The translations under genes and the position numbers were made by a program. Below, piece after piece: positions 17,499 to 26,379 of a stretch of DNA of 64,000 nt. Each line of letters opens with the position of its first letter. Positions within the stretch are counted from its first letter, which is position 1. The stretch is from Bacteroidota bacterium. GTDB lineage: Bacteria > Bacteroidota > Bacteroidia > Chitinophagales > Chitinophagaceae. Location of the stretch: the NCBI GenBank assembly GCA_023387985.1, contig JAEWHC010000009.1, forward strand, positions 1,240,001 to 1,304,000, written 5' to 3'. The notes below the pieces were generated by a model that saw only the letters and a list, made by a program, of their open reading frames with translations, was not told the origin of the DNA and made no database searches.

Positions 17499-17528
17499 TA
17501 ATTTAGCCCGGTATAAACGCGGGCTTTT
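17499..17528 (+). promoter_or_regulatory. Hairpin directly before the DUF6702 start codon, with a -7-like box
   Basis: TAATTTAG (17499-17506, seven of eight matches to TAnnTTTG) runs into stem GCCCG (17506-17510), loop GTATAAACG, stem CGGGC (17520-17524) and TTTT touching the ATG at 17529. It could terminate the protease transcript, act as a leader of DUF6702, or both. The string CGGGCTTTTAT recurs before rpsA. Confidence 0.5.
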
Positions 17529-18002
17529 ATGTTCTCCACCATGTTGTTGCTTATTTGGTTTGTCTTTCACCCATTTTATGTTGCGGTAATCGACATGGAA
17601 TACAATGCCACTTCAAAAAGCCTTGAAACCAGTATCCGCATTTTTACCGATGACCTTGAACTGACGTTGAAACAAAGGAACCCGGGAACTAAAATTGATT
17701 TGTATCACCCTACAGCACAAACCGATTCGTTGATCAAAAATTATTTGACAACAAAACTGAAAGCTGAAGTGAACGGGCAAAAAAGAAACTGGACTTATGT
17801 GGGCCATGAAAAGGTAGGAGAAAGTGTATGGACCTACATGGAAATTGAAAATGTTACTTCGCTCAATACATTGAAGCTCGAAAATTCCATTCTTTACGAT
17901 TACAAAAAAGAACAGATCAATATGCACCACCTGAAAGCGAATGGCAAATCGAAAAGTTCCAAAATCGGCAATCCCGAAACAACAGTTCAGTTTGTTTTTT
18001 AA
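17529..18002 (+). CDS. DUF6702 family protein
   Basis: A 157-aa protein whose N-terminus (FHPFYVAVIDMEYNATSKSLE) matches the HPFYVSVTE-type opening of DUF6702. A hydrophobic stretch at residues 1-14 is probably a signal sequence. No catalytic motif is visible. An alternative ATG lies four codons downstream and would place the preceding hairpin further from the start. Its gene follows the protease by 53 bp, but the hairpin between them makes co-transcription doubtful. Confidence 0.65.
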   Translation: MFSTMLLLIWFVFHPFYVAVIDMEYNATSKSLETSIRIFTDDLELTLKQRNPGTKIDLYHPTAQTDSLIKNYLTTKLKAEVNGQKRNWTYVGHEKVGESVWTYMEIENVTSLNTLKLENSILYDYKKEQINMHHLKANGKSKSSKIGNPETTVQFVF

Positions 18003-18020
18003 CGGGGGATCCCGGTTTTT
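18003..18020 (+). terminator. Weak intrinsic terminator after DUF6702
   Basis: A short CGGG/CCCG stem around GGAT is followed by GTTTTT directly after the DUF6702 stop. The stem is only four base pairs. Confidence 0.4.
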
Positions 18021-18040
18021 AAACCAGCTTTTAACTCAGC

Positions 18041-19396
18041 TTATTTGGGCCGTTTTTTCTCTTCAATTTTCTTCCGGGTTACCGAAGGGGCTTCTCCAAA
18101 TTCAGAGGAAGGCATCAGGTTTTTGTCCAGCAATTGCACCATAATCTTGTCTATCCGGGCGCCATCTTTATCAATGATCTCAAACTCGAAACCGTGCCAT
18201 TCAAATTTCTCGCCGGTGGAAGGTATGCGCTCAAGATGATGTATCAGAAAACCGCCAACGGTGTCATATTCCTGTTCATCTTCCTGCCAGTCTTCTTTAT
18301 CAAAATAAGCGAGAAAGTCATAAAAGGGAAGTCGTGCATCCACCAGGAATGATCCATCCTGTCTTGCAGCGATTTCATAATCTTCCTCATCTCCTTCTTC
18401 CGACATGTCTCCCACAATGGCCTCCAGCACGTCATTTATGGTGATCAGTCCCTGCAGTGTGCCATATTCATCCACAATAAAAGCGGAATGCATTTTGGTC
18501 TGCCTGAATTTCTCCATCAACTGGTATGCGGAAATATTATCAGGAACAAAATTCGCTTCACGCAGAAAGCCTTTTAATTCGGTGGCTTTGTCAGCAACAA
18601 TTATATCCTTAAGTTGAAGAATGCCTTTGATGTTGTCGATATTTCCATCGCAGAGCGGATAAATGGTATGAGCCACCGGGCTCAGTTTGGCCACAAGATC
18701 CTGGATGGTGCCATCGACAGGCAACCACACGATATCGCTGCGGTGGGTCATCAGCGAGGTGATGCTGCGATCGCCCAAATGAAAAACCCGCTCAATAATT
18801 TGCTGCTCGGTTTCGTCAATTTCGCCGCTTTCCGCACTTTGATTCACCATCGATTTTATTTCCTCCTCGGTCACTGTGGTATTTTTTGTTTCCTGGAGCC
18901 GGAATATCCGGAAAAACCAACTGGTCAGTTCATTCAAAATCCAGATAACCGGATGGGTGATCTTTGCCATGAAACGCATGATGGGTGCCACGCTTACAGC
19001 TATTTTTTCGCTTTGAATCATCGCGAATTTTTTTGGAATAAGTTCACCTAGCAAAATGGAAAAAAAAGTGACGATCACCACAACGATTGCCTTACTCAAT
19101 GAAAGGGCATAAGGGGCCAGGAATTCTATACGGGCTATCACGGGTTCAAGGTAAACGCCGAATTTTTCACCGGAATATAAACCGGTCAATATGGAGATCA
19201 GGGTAATTCCAACCTGTACCGCCCCAAGAAAGACCTCGGGTTTTTCAATGAGGTTCAAAGCTGCTCTTGCGCCACTGCTGCCTTCGTCTGCCAAATATTC
19301 GAGTCTGCTTTTACGGGCTGAAACAAGTGCGATTTCACTCATTGAAAAAAAGCCATTCAGTAAAATGAGCCCAAGTACGATAAAAAGTTCTACCAT
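18041..19396 (-). CDS. CNNM/CorC-type integral membrane protein (hemolysin family)
   Basis: A 451-aa inner-membrane protein: DUF21/CNNM transmembrane region with about four helices (residues 1-170), a CBS domain pair (about 205-335, including MTHRSDIVWLP and TLQGLITINDVLEAIVGD) and a C-terminal CorC_HlyC domain (about 355-435, YDTVGGFLIHHL). Family members are linked to magnesium or cobalt efflux and the old hemolysin label is historical. A TAGTTTTG promoter box 27 nt upstream supports the start and a single-gene transcript. Confidence 0.9.
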   Translation of the reverse strand: MVELFIVLGLILLNGFFSMSEIALVSARKSRLEYLADEGSSGARAALNLIEKPEVFLGAVQVGITLISILTGLYSGEKFGVYLEPVIARIEFLAPYALSLSKAIVVVIVTFFSILLGELIPKKFAMIQSEKIAVSVAPIMRFMAKITHPVIWILNELTSWFFRIFRLQETKNTTVTEEEIKSMVNQSAESGEIDETEQQIIERVFHLGDRSITSLMTHRSDIVWLPVDGTIQDLVAKLSPVAHTIYPLCDGNIDNIKGILQLKDIIVADKATELKGFLREANFVPDNISAYQLMEKFRQTKMHSAFIVDEYGTLQGLITINDVLEAIVGDMSEEGDEEDYEIAARQDGSFLVDARLPFYDFLAYFDKEDWQEDEQEYDTVGGFLIHHLERIPSTGEKFEWHGFEFEIIDKDGARIDKIMVQLLDKNLMPSSEFGEAPSVTRKKIEEKKRPK

Positions 19397-19423
19397 TCAG
19401 GTAAAAAGCATATTGATAAGCTA

Positions 19424-19431
19424 CAAAACTA
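19424..19431 (-). promoter_or_regulatory. Bacteroidota -7 promoter element (TAGTTTTG)
   Basis: Exact TAnnTTTG match 27 nt before the start of the CBS-domain membrane protein gene; no clear -33 element. Confidence 0.45.
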
Positions 19432-19530
19432 TGGGAAATCAGGAAATGAAAATTAATTGACCATCAAAAGCGGCGAATTTTTAAGGATTATATGGATGTG
19501 GCAACCAGGAATTAAACAAGGCCGGAATTG

Positions 19531-19538
19531 TATCTTTG
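19531..19538 (+). promoter_or_regulatory. Bacteroidota -7 promoter element (TATCTTTG)
   Basis: Exact TAnnTTTG match ending 5 nt before the ATG of the FAD oxidoreductase gene. Transcription from it would begin at or next to the ATG, implying a leaderless mRNA. Confidence 0.45.
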
Positions 19539-19543
19539 GCTCT

Positions 19544-21025
19544 ATGGCTGAACAAAATGCCGGGAAAGTGGGCATCATCGGGGCGGGCCCGGCAGGACTT
19601 ACTGCCGCGTATTTATTGGGAAAATCAGGCGGATTCCAGGTAGATGTTTTTGAAAAGCATCCAGAGCTTGTCGGGGGCATCAGCCGAACCGAATCTTATA
19701 AAGGATATCATTTTGACATTGGCGGCCACCGTTTCTTCAGCAAATCAAAAGAAGTGGAAGATTTCTGGACGGAAATCCTCGGAGAGGAAATGCTTGACCG
19801 GCCACGGAAAAGCCGAATTTATTATAACGATAAATTCTTCGACTATCCGCTTGTGGCAATGGATGCTTTAAAAAAACTGGGAATTGCAGAATCTGCCAAA
19901 TGTGTGCTGAGTTATATCCGGGCCAACTGCAACCCGGTAAAAAATCCAAAGAACCTGGAAGACTGGGTAAGCAACCAGTTTGGCAAACGGCTTTACCGCA
20001 TTTTTTTTAAAACTTATACGGAAAAGGTCTGGGGCATTCCCTGCAACCAGCTATCAGCCGATTGGGCCGCACAGCGTATTAAAGGGCTTTCGCTGAGCGA
20101 GGCAATCAAAAACGCCATTTTTCCGCCTGGCAAAAATAAACCGGGCGGCAAGATCATAAAAACCCTGATTGATGCTTTCCGCTACCCGAAATATGGGCCG
20201 GGACAAATGTGGGAAACCACCGTAATAAAATCAAAAGCTCTTGGCGTAAATGTTGAAATGGGTAAAGGGGTGGAAAAAATCCGGAAGGAACCGAACGGGG
20301 AATGGACGGTGAGGTTGAACGATGGTGAAGAGCGAACCGGTTACGATTATGTAATTTCTTCTGCACCGCTCAGGGAATTGGTAAACAGCATAGAAAATCC
20401 CTTAAACCCGGAAACTTATCAGGCGGCCAATGCGTTGGGTTACCGCGATTTTCTGACCGTGGTATTGATTATGCCCGACCGTGAGGTTTTTGATGACAAC
20501 TGGATCTATATCCATGACCCCAAAGTAAAGGTTGGACGCATCCAGAATTTTAAAAGCTGGAGCCCGTTTATGGTGCCGGATGATAAAATGGCATGCTACG
20601 GACTTGAATATTTTTGTTTTGAAGGCGACGGGCTTTGGGAAATGGAAAATGATCAACTGATTGAACTGGGAGCCTCAGAAATGGAGAAAATCGGCCTCTG
20701 CAAAAAAGAGGATGTGGTAGACGGCTATGTTGTTCGTCAATCCAAGGCTTACCCGGTTTATGATTTTGAATACCAGCGAAATGTGGATATCATAAAAAAT
20801 GACCTGCTGTCATTGGAGGGGCTCATTCTCGTAGGTAGAAATGGCATGCATAAATACAATAACCAGGACCACAGCATGATGACGGCCATGCTGGCCGTTC
20901 AGAATATTGTTTCCGGTAAGGAAATATTCGACTTGTGGAAAGTAAACCAGGATGCCGAATACCATGAAGCGGGTATAGAAGAGGGACAGGATGGTGGAAG
21001 GATGGTGCCCGGTAAAGTAGGTTGA
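19544..21025 (+). CDS. FAD-dependent amine-oxidase-type oxidoreductase (protoporphyrinogen oxidase / UDP-galactopyranose mutase-like)
   Basis: A 493-aa flavoprotein. The FAD-binding GAGPAGL motif lies near residues 12-18, followed by FEKHPELVGGISRT and the FDIGGHRFFS block typical of the amine oxidase and UDP-galactopyranose mutase superfamily. A GRNGMHKYNNQDHS block near the C-terminus closes the FAD site. The substrate is unknown; carotenoid, sugar-nucleotide or lipid modification are all possible. The frame is open 29 codons further upstream only through a TTG start; ATG at 19544 is chosen because it places the Rossmann strand at the N-terminus. Confidence 0.85.
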   Translation: MAEQNAGKVGIIGAGPAGLTAAYLLGKSGGFQVDVFEKHPELVGGISRTESYKGYHFDIGGHRFFSKSKEVEDFWTEILGEEMLDRPRKSRIYYNDKFFDYPLVAMDALKKLGIAESAKCVLSYIRANCNPVKNPKNLEDWVSNQFGKRLYRIFFKTYTEKVWGIPCNQLSADWAAQRIKGLSLSEAIKNAIFPPGKNKPGGKIIKTLIDAFRYPKYGPGQMWETTVIKSKALGVNVEMGKGVEKIRKEPNGEWTVRLNDGEERTGYDYVISSAPLRELVNSIENPLNPETYQAANALGYRDFLTVVLIMPDREVFDDNWIYIHDPKVKVGRIQNFKSWSPFMVPDDKMACYGLEYFCFEGDGLWEMENDQLIELGASEMEKIGLCKKEDVVDGYVVRQSKAYPVYDFEYQRNVDIIKNDLLSLEGLILVGRNGMHKYNNQDHSMMTAMLAVQNIVSGKEIFDLWKVNQDAEYHEAGIEEGQDGGRMVPGKVG

Positions 21026-21116
21026 CGCAGAGAGCAGTTGAGCAATTTAACTCCGCGTATCGCTAACTATTTAGTTATTAAGGATTTTCGTCCAAACGCC
21101 ATTCTAAGGTGTGAAA

Positions 21117-21707
21117 TCATTTTCCGGTAAATAACAATTGCTTTCTGCAAAATTCATTAAACTCTGCTTCGAGCTCAGCATCTATTGGCTCATCCAATTC
21201 TTTTTGAATGATGCGGTTGTCACGAAAATCGAGGGTGAACAGGTTATGTTTGATCAGTGCGTTGTCAATTTCAAACCATTGATATTCTTTACGGGGAAAT
21301 GTATTGCGAATGATTTTTTCTTTACTGAATGCAATTTCATCCGGTATTTTAACCCAACGTTCGAATACGGCCATAATAAAAAAAGCAATTCCAAAAATGT
21401 AACTGTTCCTGAACAGGGGAAGCAAGATCAGCGACATGCCTGCCATCATCAGTTCCACGCGGTAATAAACCATGAAATTGGGATGCGTACTCCGCACCCA
21501 GCCCCATTGCCATGACCCGATAATAAGAACAGGGATAATGAGCAGCCAGAGGTTTGTGCCATACATGCCGATTGACCATAAATACCGGAAATAAACCGCC
21601 AGGAACATGATCAGTAAAAACTGGCTGATCAGGTTAATCTGCCTGTAATTTGGCGATTTCAGCGTAATAACGAAATCATAAGTTCCGGGCGGTGTGGAAT
21701 CGTTCAT
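21117..21707 (-). CDS. Membrane protein of unknown function
   Basis: A 196-aa protein with four hydrophobic segments (about residues 26-43, 52-70, 84-101, 102-116), then a soluble C-terminal half. That half has a beta-rich pattern (IRNTFPRKEYQWFEIDNALI, LFTLDFRDNRIIQKEL) resembling a PH-like or YcxB-like module, by eye only. It starts 9 bp after the arginase-family stop on the same strand and is probably co-transcribed. I do not recognise the family. Confidence 0.7.
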   Translation of the reverse strand: MNDSTPPGTYDFVITLKSPNYRQINLISQFLLIMFLAVYFRYLWSIGMYGTNLWLLIIPVLIIGSWQWGWVRSTHPNFMVYYRVELMMAGMSLILLPLFRNSYIFGIAFFIMAVFERWVKIPDEIAFSKEKIIRNTFPRKEYQWFEIDNALIKHNLFTLDFRDNRIIQKELDEPIDAELEAEFNEFCRKQLLFTGK

Positions 21708-21716
21708 TTCAACTGG

Positions 21717-22763
21717 TTATTCATTGTTTGCGGCGATTAGTTCATTGCACAGTTTCCACAATTCCCTTGCGCCAACATTGGCATCCCATTCATTATCACT
21801 TAAGCCTACCTCTACCAGGTCAAAACCAATTATCTTTCTTCCGCTTTCACGAAGTCGTTTCAACAGGTAATGTACCTGTGCCGCTTCGAGGCCTCCCGGT
21901 ACAGGAGTACCTGTATTTGGACAAAGTTTCGGATCCAGCCCGTCAATATCATAACTAATGTACACTTTGCCGTACAAATGCCCGATGATTTCATCGCATA
22001 TGGATTTCCAGGTTTCACCCTCCAGCATTCTCGTTTTTATTGAACGGTCTGTATAGGCAGCAATCCTGCCATCCGCAGCTTGAATCGTTTCCCATTCGCC
22101 GCGGCTGTAATCGCGAAGTCCGACTTGTACCAGGTTCGTAATTTGTGAAATTTCCTTGAGTCCGTTGTATAAGATGCTGGCATGGCTGTATATAAAATCT
22201 TCATAAGCTTTCCTCAGGTCGCAATGGGCATCAATATGTAATAAACTGAATTCACCATGAACCTCGGCATGGGCTTTCCAGCTTCCAAGCGGGGTGCTGT
22301 GGTCACCGCCAACGAGGCCAACCAGCTTGCCTTTTTTAAGCAGGCCGATGCTCTGTTCATATACCCAATTATTTAACCATTTGCTACCCGCATTAATTTT
22401 GTTCAGCGTTTCCTGAAAACCGGGATTTTCATCAACCTTTTTGCCCGTTGATATCAGTTCAATGTGATCTTCGGCCAGTTTTCTCAGCTCATCACTTTTG
22501 GTCAGCACTTCATTATCGGGAGGCAGCATAAATATGCCTTGCTTCCATGCATCCGGAGTATCCGGATCGAATAAGTCCACTTGCATGCTGGCATCGAAGA
22601 TCTGCCCGGGCGCCCTTGCCGTTCCGGCACCATAACTTACGGTAACTTCCCAGGGAACAGGCAGCAGAATCAGTTTGGCCTGCATTTCACTAAATGGCAA
22701 ACCAAAAATATTGTTGTTTGGGTTGGCCAATCCGTCCGCATCAAATAGCCCGGGATTAATCAT
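21717..22763 (-). CDS. Arginase/agmatinase/formiminoglutamase family hydrolase
   Basis: A 348-aa ureohydrolase. Manganese ligands are complete: H155 (GGDHS), D178, H180 and D182 (IDAHCD), D272 and D274 (SYDIDGLDP). These enzymes cleave guanidino or formimino groups of arginine, agmatine or formiminoglutamate. The specificity cannot be read from the motifs; agmatinase is the usual annotation of the Bacteroidota group. A TATATTTG promoter box 19 nt upstream supports the start, and a membrane protein gene follows closely. Confidence 0.88.
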   Translation of the reverse strand: MINPGLFDADGLANPNNNIFGLPFSEMQAKLILLPVPWEVTVSYGAGTARAPGQIFDASMQVDLFDPDTPDAWKQGIFMLPPDNEVLTKSDELRKLAEDHIELISTGKKVDENPGFQETLNKINAGSKWLNNWVYEQSIGLLKKGKLVGLVGGDHSTPLGSWKAHAEVHGEFSLLHIDAHCDLRKAYEDFIYSHASILYNGLKEISQITNLVQVGLRDYSRGEWETIQAADGRIAAYTDRSIKTRMLEGETWKSICDEIIGHLYGKVYISYDIDGLDPKLCPNTGTPVPGGLEAAQVHYLLKRLRESGRKIIGFDLVEVGLSDNEWDANVGARELWKLCNELIAANNE

Positions 22764-22782
22764 GGGTTTACTTTGTTTTGGA

Positions 22783-22790
22783 CAAATATA
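22783..22790 (-). promoter_or_regulatory. Bacteroidota -7 promoter element (TATATTTG)
   Basis: Exact TAnnTTTG match 19 nt upstream of the arginase-family start, in the 45-bp gap after DUF2851; no clear -33 element. Confidence 0.45.
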
Positions 22791-22808
22791 AATCTTATCG
22801 TCCTCAGC

Positions 22809-24071
22809 TCAGGAATGTGGTTTCAGAATGGCTCCGGCCACAGCACATTCCAGGCAGCGCCTGGGATCGCAATAGTGCTTTTTCAATTGCAGAAAGGCCT
22901 GACTGTCGAATGCGGATTGGTGATCTACCCCGAAAGTTGCATAAATCCGAGTTACTTTATTGTTCTCCTGCGGCAATTGCTGCAACCATTGCAATGCCCG
23001 GGATCCGGACCGGCCAGATTGCTGGGTATCGTAACTGTGAATCACCGGCAAGATGGCATTGATGATCAGCGTATCGATCATCTGGTTTCCCAATGGTTTG
23101 GGGTAGGGGTCCGACTCAATCCCGGGTCTGTAATGAGTTAACCAATAATCATTGGGTTCAGTTTGCAGCATTAGCCGCATTTCATTTACAGTATTTGCTG
23201 CGAGAAGCCTGGCGAAAAGCCTGGGTTGCCGGTGCAATAGCATTGCCAGTTGAGCAAGCCGGATGGTAGGAAAATTCGCAGGGCGGAGTCTCAAAAAAAC
23301 GGGTGGTTTGTTAATCACCCTCAGACGGTATTTATGCTGTAAAAAAGCAAATTCCTTTTTGAGCAGTTCATGGTACTGATCTTCAGTATCCGTAAGCAAC
23401 ATGCCGGCGGTGCCAAACAGCATGGCTTCCAGCTGATGGATCTGGTTTTGGTGTTTGGACAGCATGTTGAGTGGAAGATGTTGTGCCAGTTGTTCAAAAC
23501 TTTCGGTATTGACCTGGCTTCCCATATACCTGCAGAACAGTCGCCAGAGGGTTTCTTCCCAGTGCTCCCGGTTTTGGCTGGTAACCCTGGAAATACAATC
23601 GATCTTGTTTTCCCAGCGTTCGGCAACAAGCCGGTCCTTCCAGGAATGCCAGACGAGCGATGAAACCTGAGCCATGCTGCCAGAGCAGGGCAGTGCCTCG
23701 GAAGACATCATCCATTTTGCATAAGTATCCAGCATGAGTTGGGAAACCCTGTGCCGCAACTCCAGCAACGGCATATCCTCCGGCCAATTGCCAATATCAT
23801 GATGCCATACCACATGTAAAATAATTTTGCTGTAGCGATTATCACCATCATGGCCATGGCGTTTCCAGTCGCTTGTTTTCAAATGCAACTCAACGTTACC
23901 AGCCCAGATCGTAGTGCCAATCCGGATCTTTGCTTCGCTGAAATCAGGTCCCTGGTCAACATTAAAATGGCCTGGAAAAAGGATATCAATGCGTTCGCCG
24001 GTTATGGTGAAAAGTGCGGATTGATTGTAATACCGGAATTGCCAGAGATACTGGAGCAGACGTTCATTCAT
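22809..24071 (-). CDS. DUF2851 family protein
   Basis: A 420-aa soluble protein starting MNERLLQYLWQF. The blocks GHFNVDQGPDFSEAKI, GNVELHLKTSDW and HVVWHHD in the first 110 residues are characteristic of DUF2851. The C-terminus contains paired cysteines (KHYCDPRRCLECAVA) that may bind a metal. Function is unknown. The frame is open 47 codons further upstream, but homologues begin at this Met. It lies 122 bp after maf on the same strand. Confidence 0.82.
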   Translation of the reverse strand: MNERLLQYLWQFRYYNQSALFTITGERIDILFPGHFNVDQGPDFSEAKIRIGTTIWAGNVELHLKTSDWKRHGHDGDNRYSKIILHVVWHHDIGNWPEDMPLLELRHRVSQLMLDTYAKWMMSSEALPCSGSMAQVSSLVWHSWKDRLVAERWENKIDCISRVTSQNREHWEETLWRLFCRYMGSQVNTESFEQLAQHLPLNMLSKHQNQIHQLEAMLFGTAGMLLTDTEDQYHELLKKEFAFLQHKYRLRVINKPPVFLRLRPANFPTIRLAQLAMLLHRQPRLFARLLAANTVNEMRLMLQTEPNDYWLTHYRPGIESDPYPKPLGNQMIDTLIINAILPVIHSYDTQQSGRSGSRALQWLQQLPQENNKVTRIYATFGVDHQSAFDSQAFLQLKKHYCDPRRCLECAVAGAILKPHS

Positions 24072-24193
24072 TGGATTGTGTGGTTTTGGGATGAAACGTT
24101 CCTGACTAAAATAAGGTTTTTTCGCCTTTGGCGCAATCTTTCTTTTATAAAAAATGCCCGAAGAAGACGAGTAAACTTGTAGCAGTCTGGAAT

Positions 24194-24832
24194 TTATCCT
24201 GGTGTTTCGCATAGCTGCTGTAGGGCATGCACCACTCTGGCTACCGGTAATCCCATCACATTATAAAAATCGCCGGAAATGCGTTCAATACCCACGACGC
24301 CGATCCATTCCTGAATCGCGTATGCACCTGCCTTATCGTAAGGATCGTATTTGTTTACGTAACCGGCAATCTGGTTTTCAGTCAGGTCGTAAAATGTTAC
24401 TTCGGTGGTATCACTGAAAGCCATTTCTATATCGCCGCACAATATCACCACCCCGGTGATGACTTTATGTGTTTTTCCACTCAGCTTTGTCAGCATGTGT
24501 ATGGCTTCTTTTCTATTTTCAGGTTTTCCCAGGATTTCTCCTTCAAGCACTACGATTGTATCTGCCGCGAGGATTGGGGTGTGTTCGAGCCCGGAATTGT
24601 AACTTTCATTGGCTCCAATATTTTCCACATTTTCCTGAACAGCCAGCGCTTTGGTACGGGCAATGGCAATGGGAACTTCTTCTACGGGCAATACCGGATC
24701 AATGGTTTCATCGGTTGAACGTGTAATAACGGAATACCGTATTTCAGCCCAGTCCAGCAATTGCCTCCTCCGGGGCGACCGGCTTGCCAGGATAACGGAA
24801 GGAAGGGTCTGAATGGGGTTGTTCATGGTCAA
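24194..24832 (-). CDS. maf: Maf-family nucleotide pyrophosphatase
   Basis: A 212-aa member of the Maf/HAM1-like fold that hydrolyses dTTP, UTP or modified nucleoside triphosphates as housecleaning. The phosphate-binding SRSPRRRQLL is at residues 17-26, the catalytic region AADTIVV near residue 91, and YDKAGAYAIQ near the C-terminus. Its ATG abuts the stop of the UbiA gene, so the two are translationally linked. Confidence 0.93.
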   Translation of the reverse strand: MTMNNPIQTLPSVILASRSPRRRQLLDWAEIRYSVITRSTDETIDPVLPVEEVPIAIARTKALAVQENVENIGANESYNSGLEHTPILAADTIVVLEGEILGKPENRKEAIHMLTKLSGKTHKVITGVVILCGDIEMAFSDTTEVTFYDLTENQIAGYVNKYDPYDKAGAYAIQEWIGVVGIERISGDFYNVMGLPVARVVHALQQLCETPG

Positions 24833-25801
24833 TCAATTGGGGTAATGTAAAAAGAATAACATACTGGCGATGCCGGCGAGCATAATCCATTTCAGAAAAC
24901 TGCTGAGTTTTCCAAAGTCCGCTTTGGACCTGGATTTAAAAAGCCTGATAAACGCCAGAATGACCATAGGGATGACGGTGAAGGCGAGGTAAATGCTAAA
25001 AATATACCATCGAAACTGCAGCACATAAACCAGGGTAATGACGATCATGGTGATGAGCATAACGACCCAGTTCCCGGTAAAAACTTTGGAAGCGTTTGTT
25101 CCGAAACGGATCGGCAATGTACGGCAACTTTCGCGGCGGTCACCTTCCACATCCTCCATGTCTTTTACCACTTCGCGGATGAGCGAAAGAATGAAAGCGA
25201 ACCCGGAATACAGCATGGCTATGCGTATAAGCCGCGCAATGGACTGCCTTAATTCCGCATCCCCGGCACCTAACTGTTTTTGCCAGCCAATGGGCAGTTC
25301 GGCTGCCAGCAAAACGAGGATAACCCACGCCGTGAGCGCACTTACAATGATATTGCCAATAAGTAATTCTCTTTTATACGTGGTGGAATAGATCCACAAT
25401 AAAACAGAAACAACCACATTGCCTATGGCTATAATCGGATTACGAAGTTGAAAGCTTATCCAGAAACTCAACAACAACCCAATGGTGGTGAATATGGCAT
25501 GCAGCCAAATACCGGTGCGCCTGCTGAAATGCCTGTCAATTATGAGCTTTTCCGGTTTGTTGATGCGATCAATATTCACATCAAAATAGTCGTTGATCAC
25601 ATACCCTCCGGCCGCAATAAAAATTGAGGCCGCCATCAGCAGCCAGAAATAAAGCGGGCGGTCATTTAATGGAGAATGTCCAAATGAAGCAAAAGTGCTG
25701 GTTTTTACAATACAAAAATGGAAGAGAAACTGGGTAACCGCAATAAACAGCAGGTTGGGCCAACGGACCAGGTCAATCAGGTTTTTTACCTTGTTGCTCA
25801 T
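24833..25801 (-). CDS. UbiA-family prenyltransferase (geranylgeranylglycerol-phosphate geranylgeranyltransferase-like)
   Basis: A 322-aa inner-membrane prenyltransferase with eight to nine hydrophobic helices. The two Asp-rich motifs are present: N70-D71-x-x-D74-x-x-x-D78 and D214-M-E-D217-x-E-G-D221. The wording of the motifs resembles the digeranylgeranylglyceryl-phosphate synthase branch, which joins a prenyl chain to a glycerol-phosphate or ring acceptor. The acceptor is not determinable here. It lies 27 bp after kdsC and directly before maf on the same strand. Confidence 0.85.
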   Translation of the reverse strand: MSNKVKNLIDLVRWPNLLFIAVTQFLFHFCIVKTSTFASFGHSPLNDRPLYFWLLMAASIFIAAGGYVINDYFDVNIDRINKPEKLIIDRHFSRRTGIWLHAIFTTIGLLLSFWISFQLRNPIIAIGNVVVSVLLWIYSTTYKRELLIGNIIVSALTAWVILVLLAAELPIGWQKQLGAGDAELRQSIARLIRIAMLYSGFAFILSLIREVVKDMEDVEGDRRESCRTLPIRFGTNASKVFTGNWVVMLITMIVITLVYVLQFRWYIFSIYLAFTVIPMVILAFIRLFKSRSKADFGKLSSFLKWIMLAGIASMLFFLHYPN

Positions 25802-25828
25802 TCATTCCGATTTTCCTTCAAAGAAAGG

Positions 25829-26350
25829 CTATTTGCTGCCAATTTCGGGATGGAAATACCAGCTGTCCTGCAGTCGCATAACTTTTTCTATCACATCGCG
25901 AACACAACCTTTGCCGCCGGGAACCGGCGAAATATAGTCCGCAATTTCCAACACATCTGTACAGGCATCTTTGGGCGCGCAGGCAAAGCCACAAAACTGC
26001 ATGGCTTCAATATCCGGCACATCGTCACCCATAAAAAGCAGGTCAGCTGCTTTTAAACCGGTATCATGCAGTACTTCCTTCAGCTTGCTGAGTTTGTCTT
26101 TTGTTCCCATATAAACATGGTGAACGCCCAGTTTTTCCAGCCGGATCTTTACATGACTGCTTACGGCGCCGGAAATAACAATAACCTCCAGGCCCTGCTT
26201 TACGGCCAGTTGTAGTGCATAACCATCCCGGGTATGCATGGTGCGCACCATTTCGCCGTCGCTGCTCAGGGCAATGGTGCCATCGGTAAGCACACCATCA
26301 ACATCAAATACAAATGCTTTGATACCGGCAAATTTTTTCAGAATATTCAT
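25829..26350 (-). CDS. kdsC: 3-deoxy-D-manno-octulosonate 8-phosphate phosphatase (KdsC-type HAD)
   Basis: A 173-aa cap-less HAD phosphatase. The nucleophile motif FDVDGVLTDG has D16 and D18; GDDVPDIEAM provides the Mg-binding acidic pair; GGKGCVRDVIEKVM at the end is the KdsC C-terminal tail that shapes the active site. It would dephosphorylate KDO-8-phosphate for lipopolysaccharide core synthesis. The frame is open 21 codons upstream; ATG at 26350 fits the family length. Part of a same-strand run with iscX upstream and the prenyltransferase downstream. Confidence 0.9.
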   Translation of the reverse strand: MNILKKFAGIKAFVFDVDGVLTDGTIALSSDGEMVRTMHTRDGYALQLAVKQGLEVIVISGAVSSHVKIRLEKLGVHHVYMGTKDKLSKLKEVLHDTGLKAADLLFMGDDVPDIEAMQFCGFACAPKDACTDVLEIADYISPVPGGKGCVRDVIEKVMRLQDSWYFHPEIGSK

Positions 26351-26379
26351 ACAGTTGCTTTTGGCCGGAAAGTCAGGTT

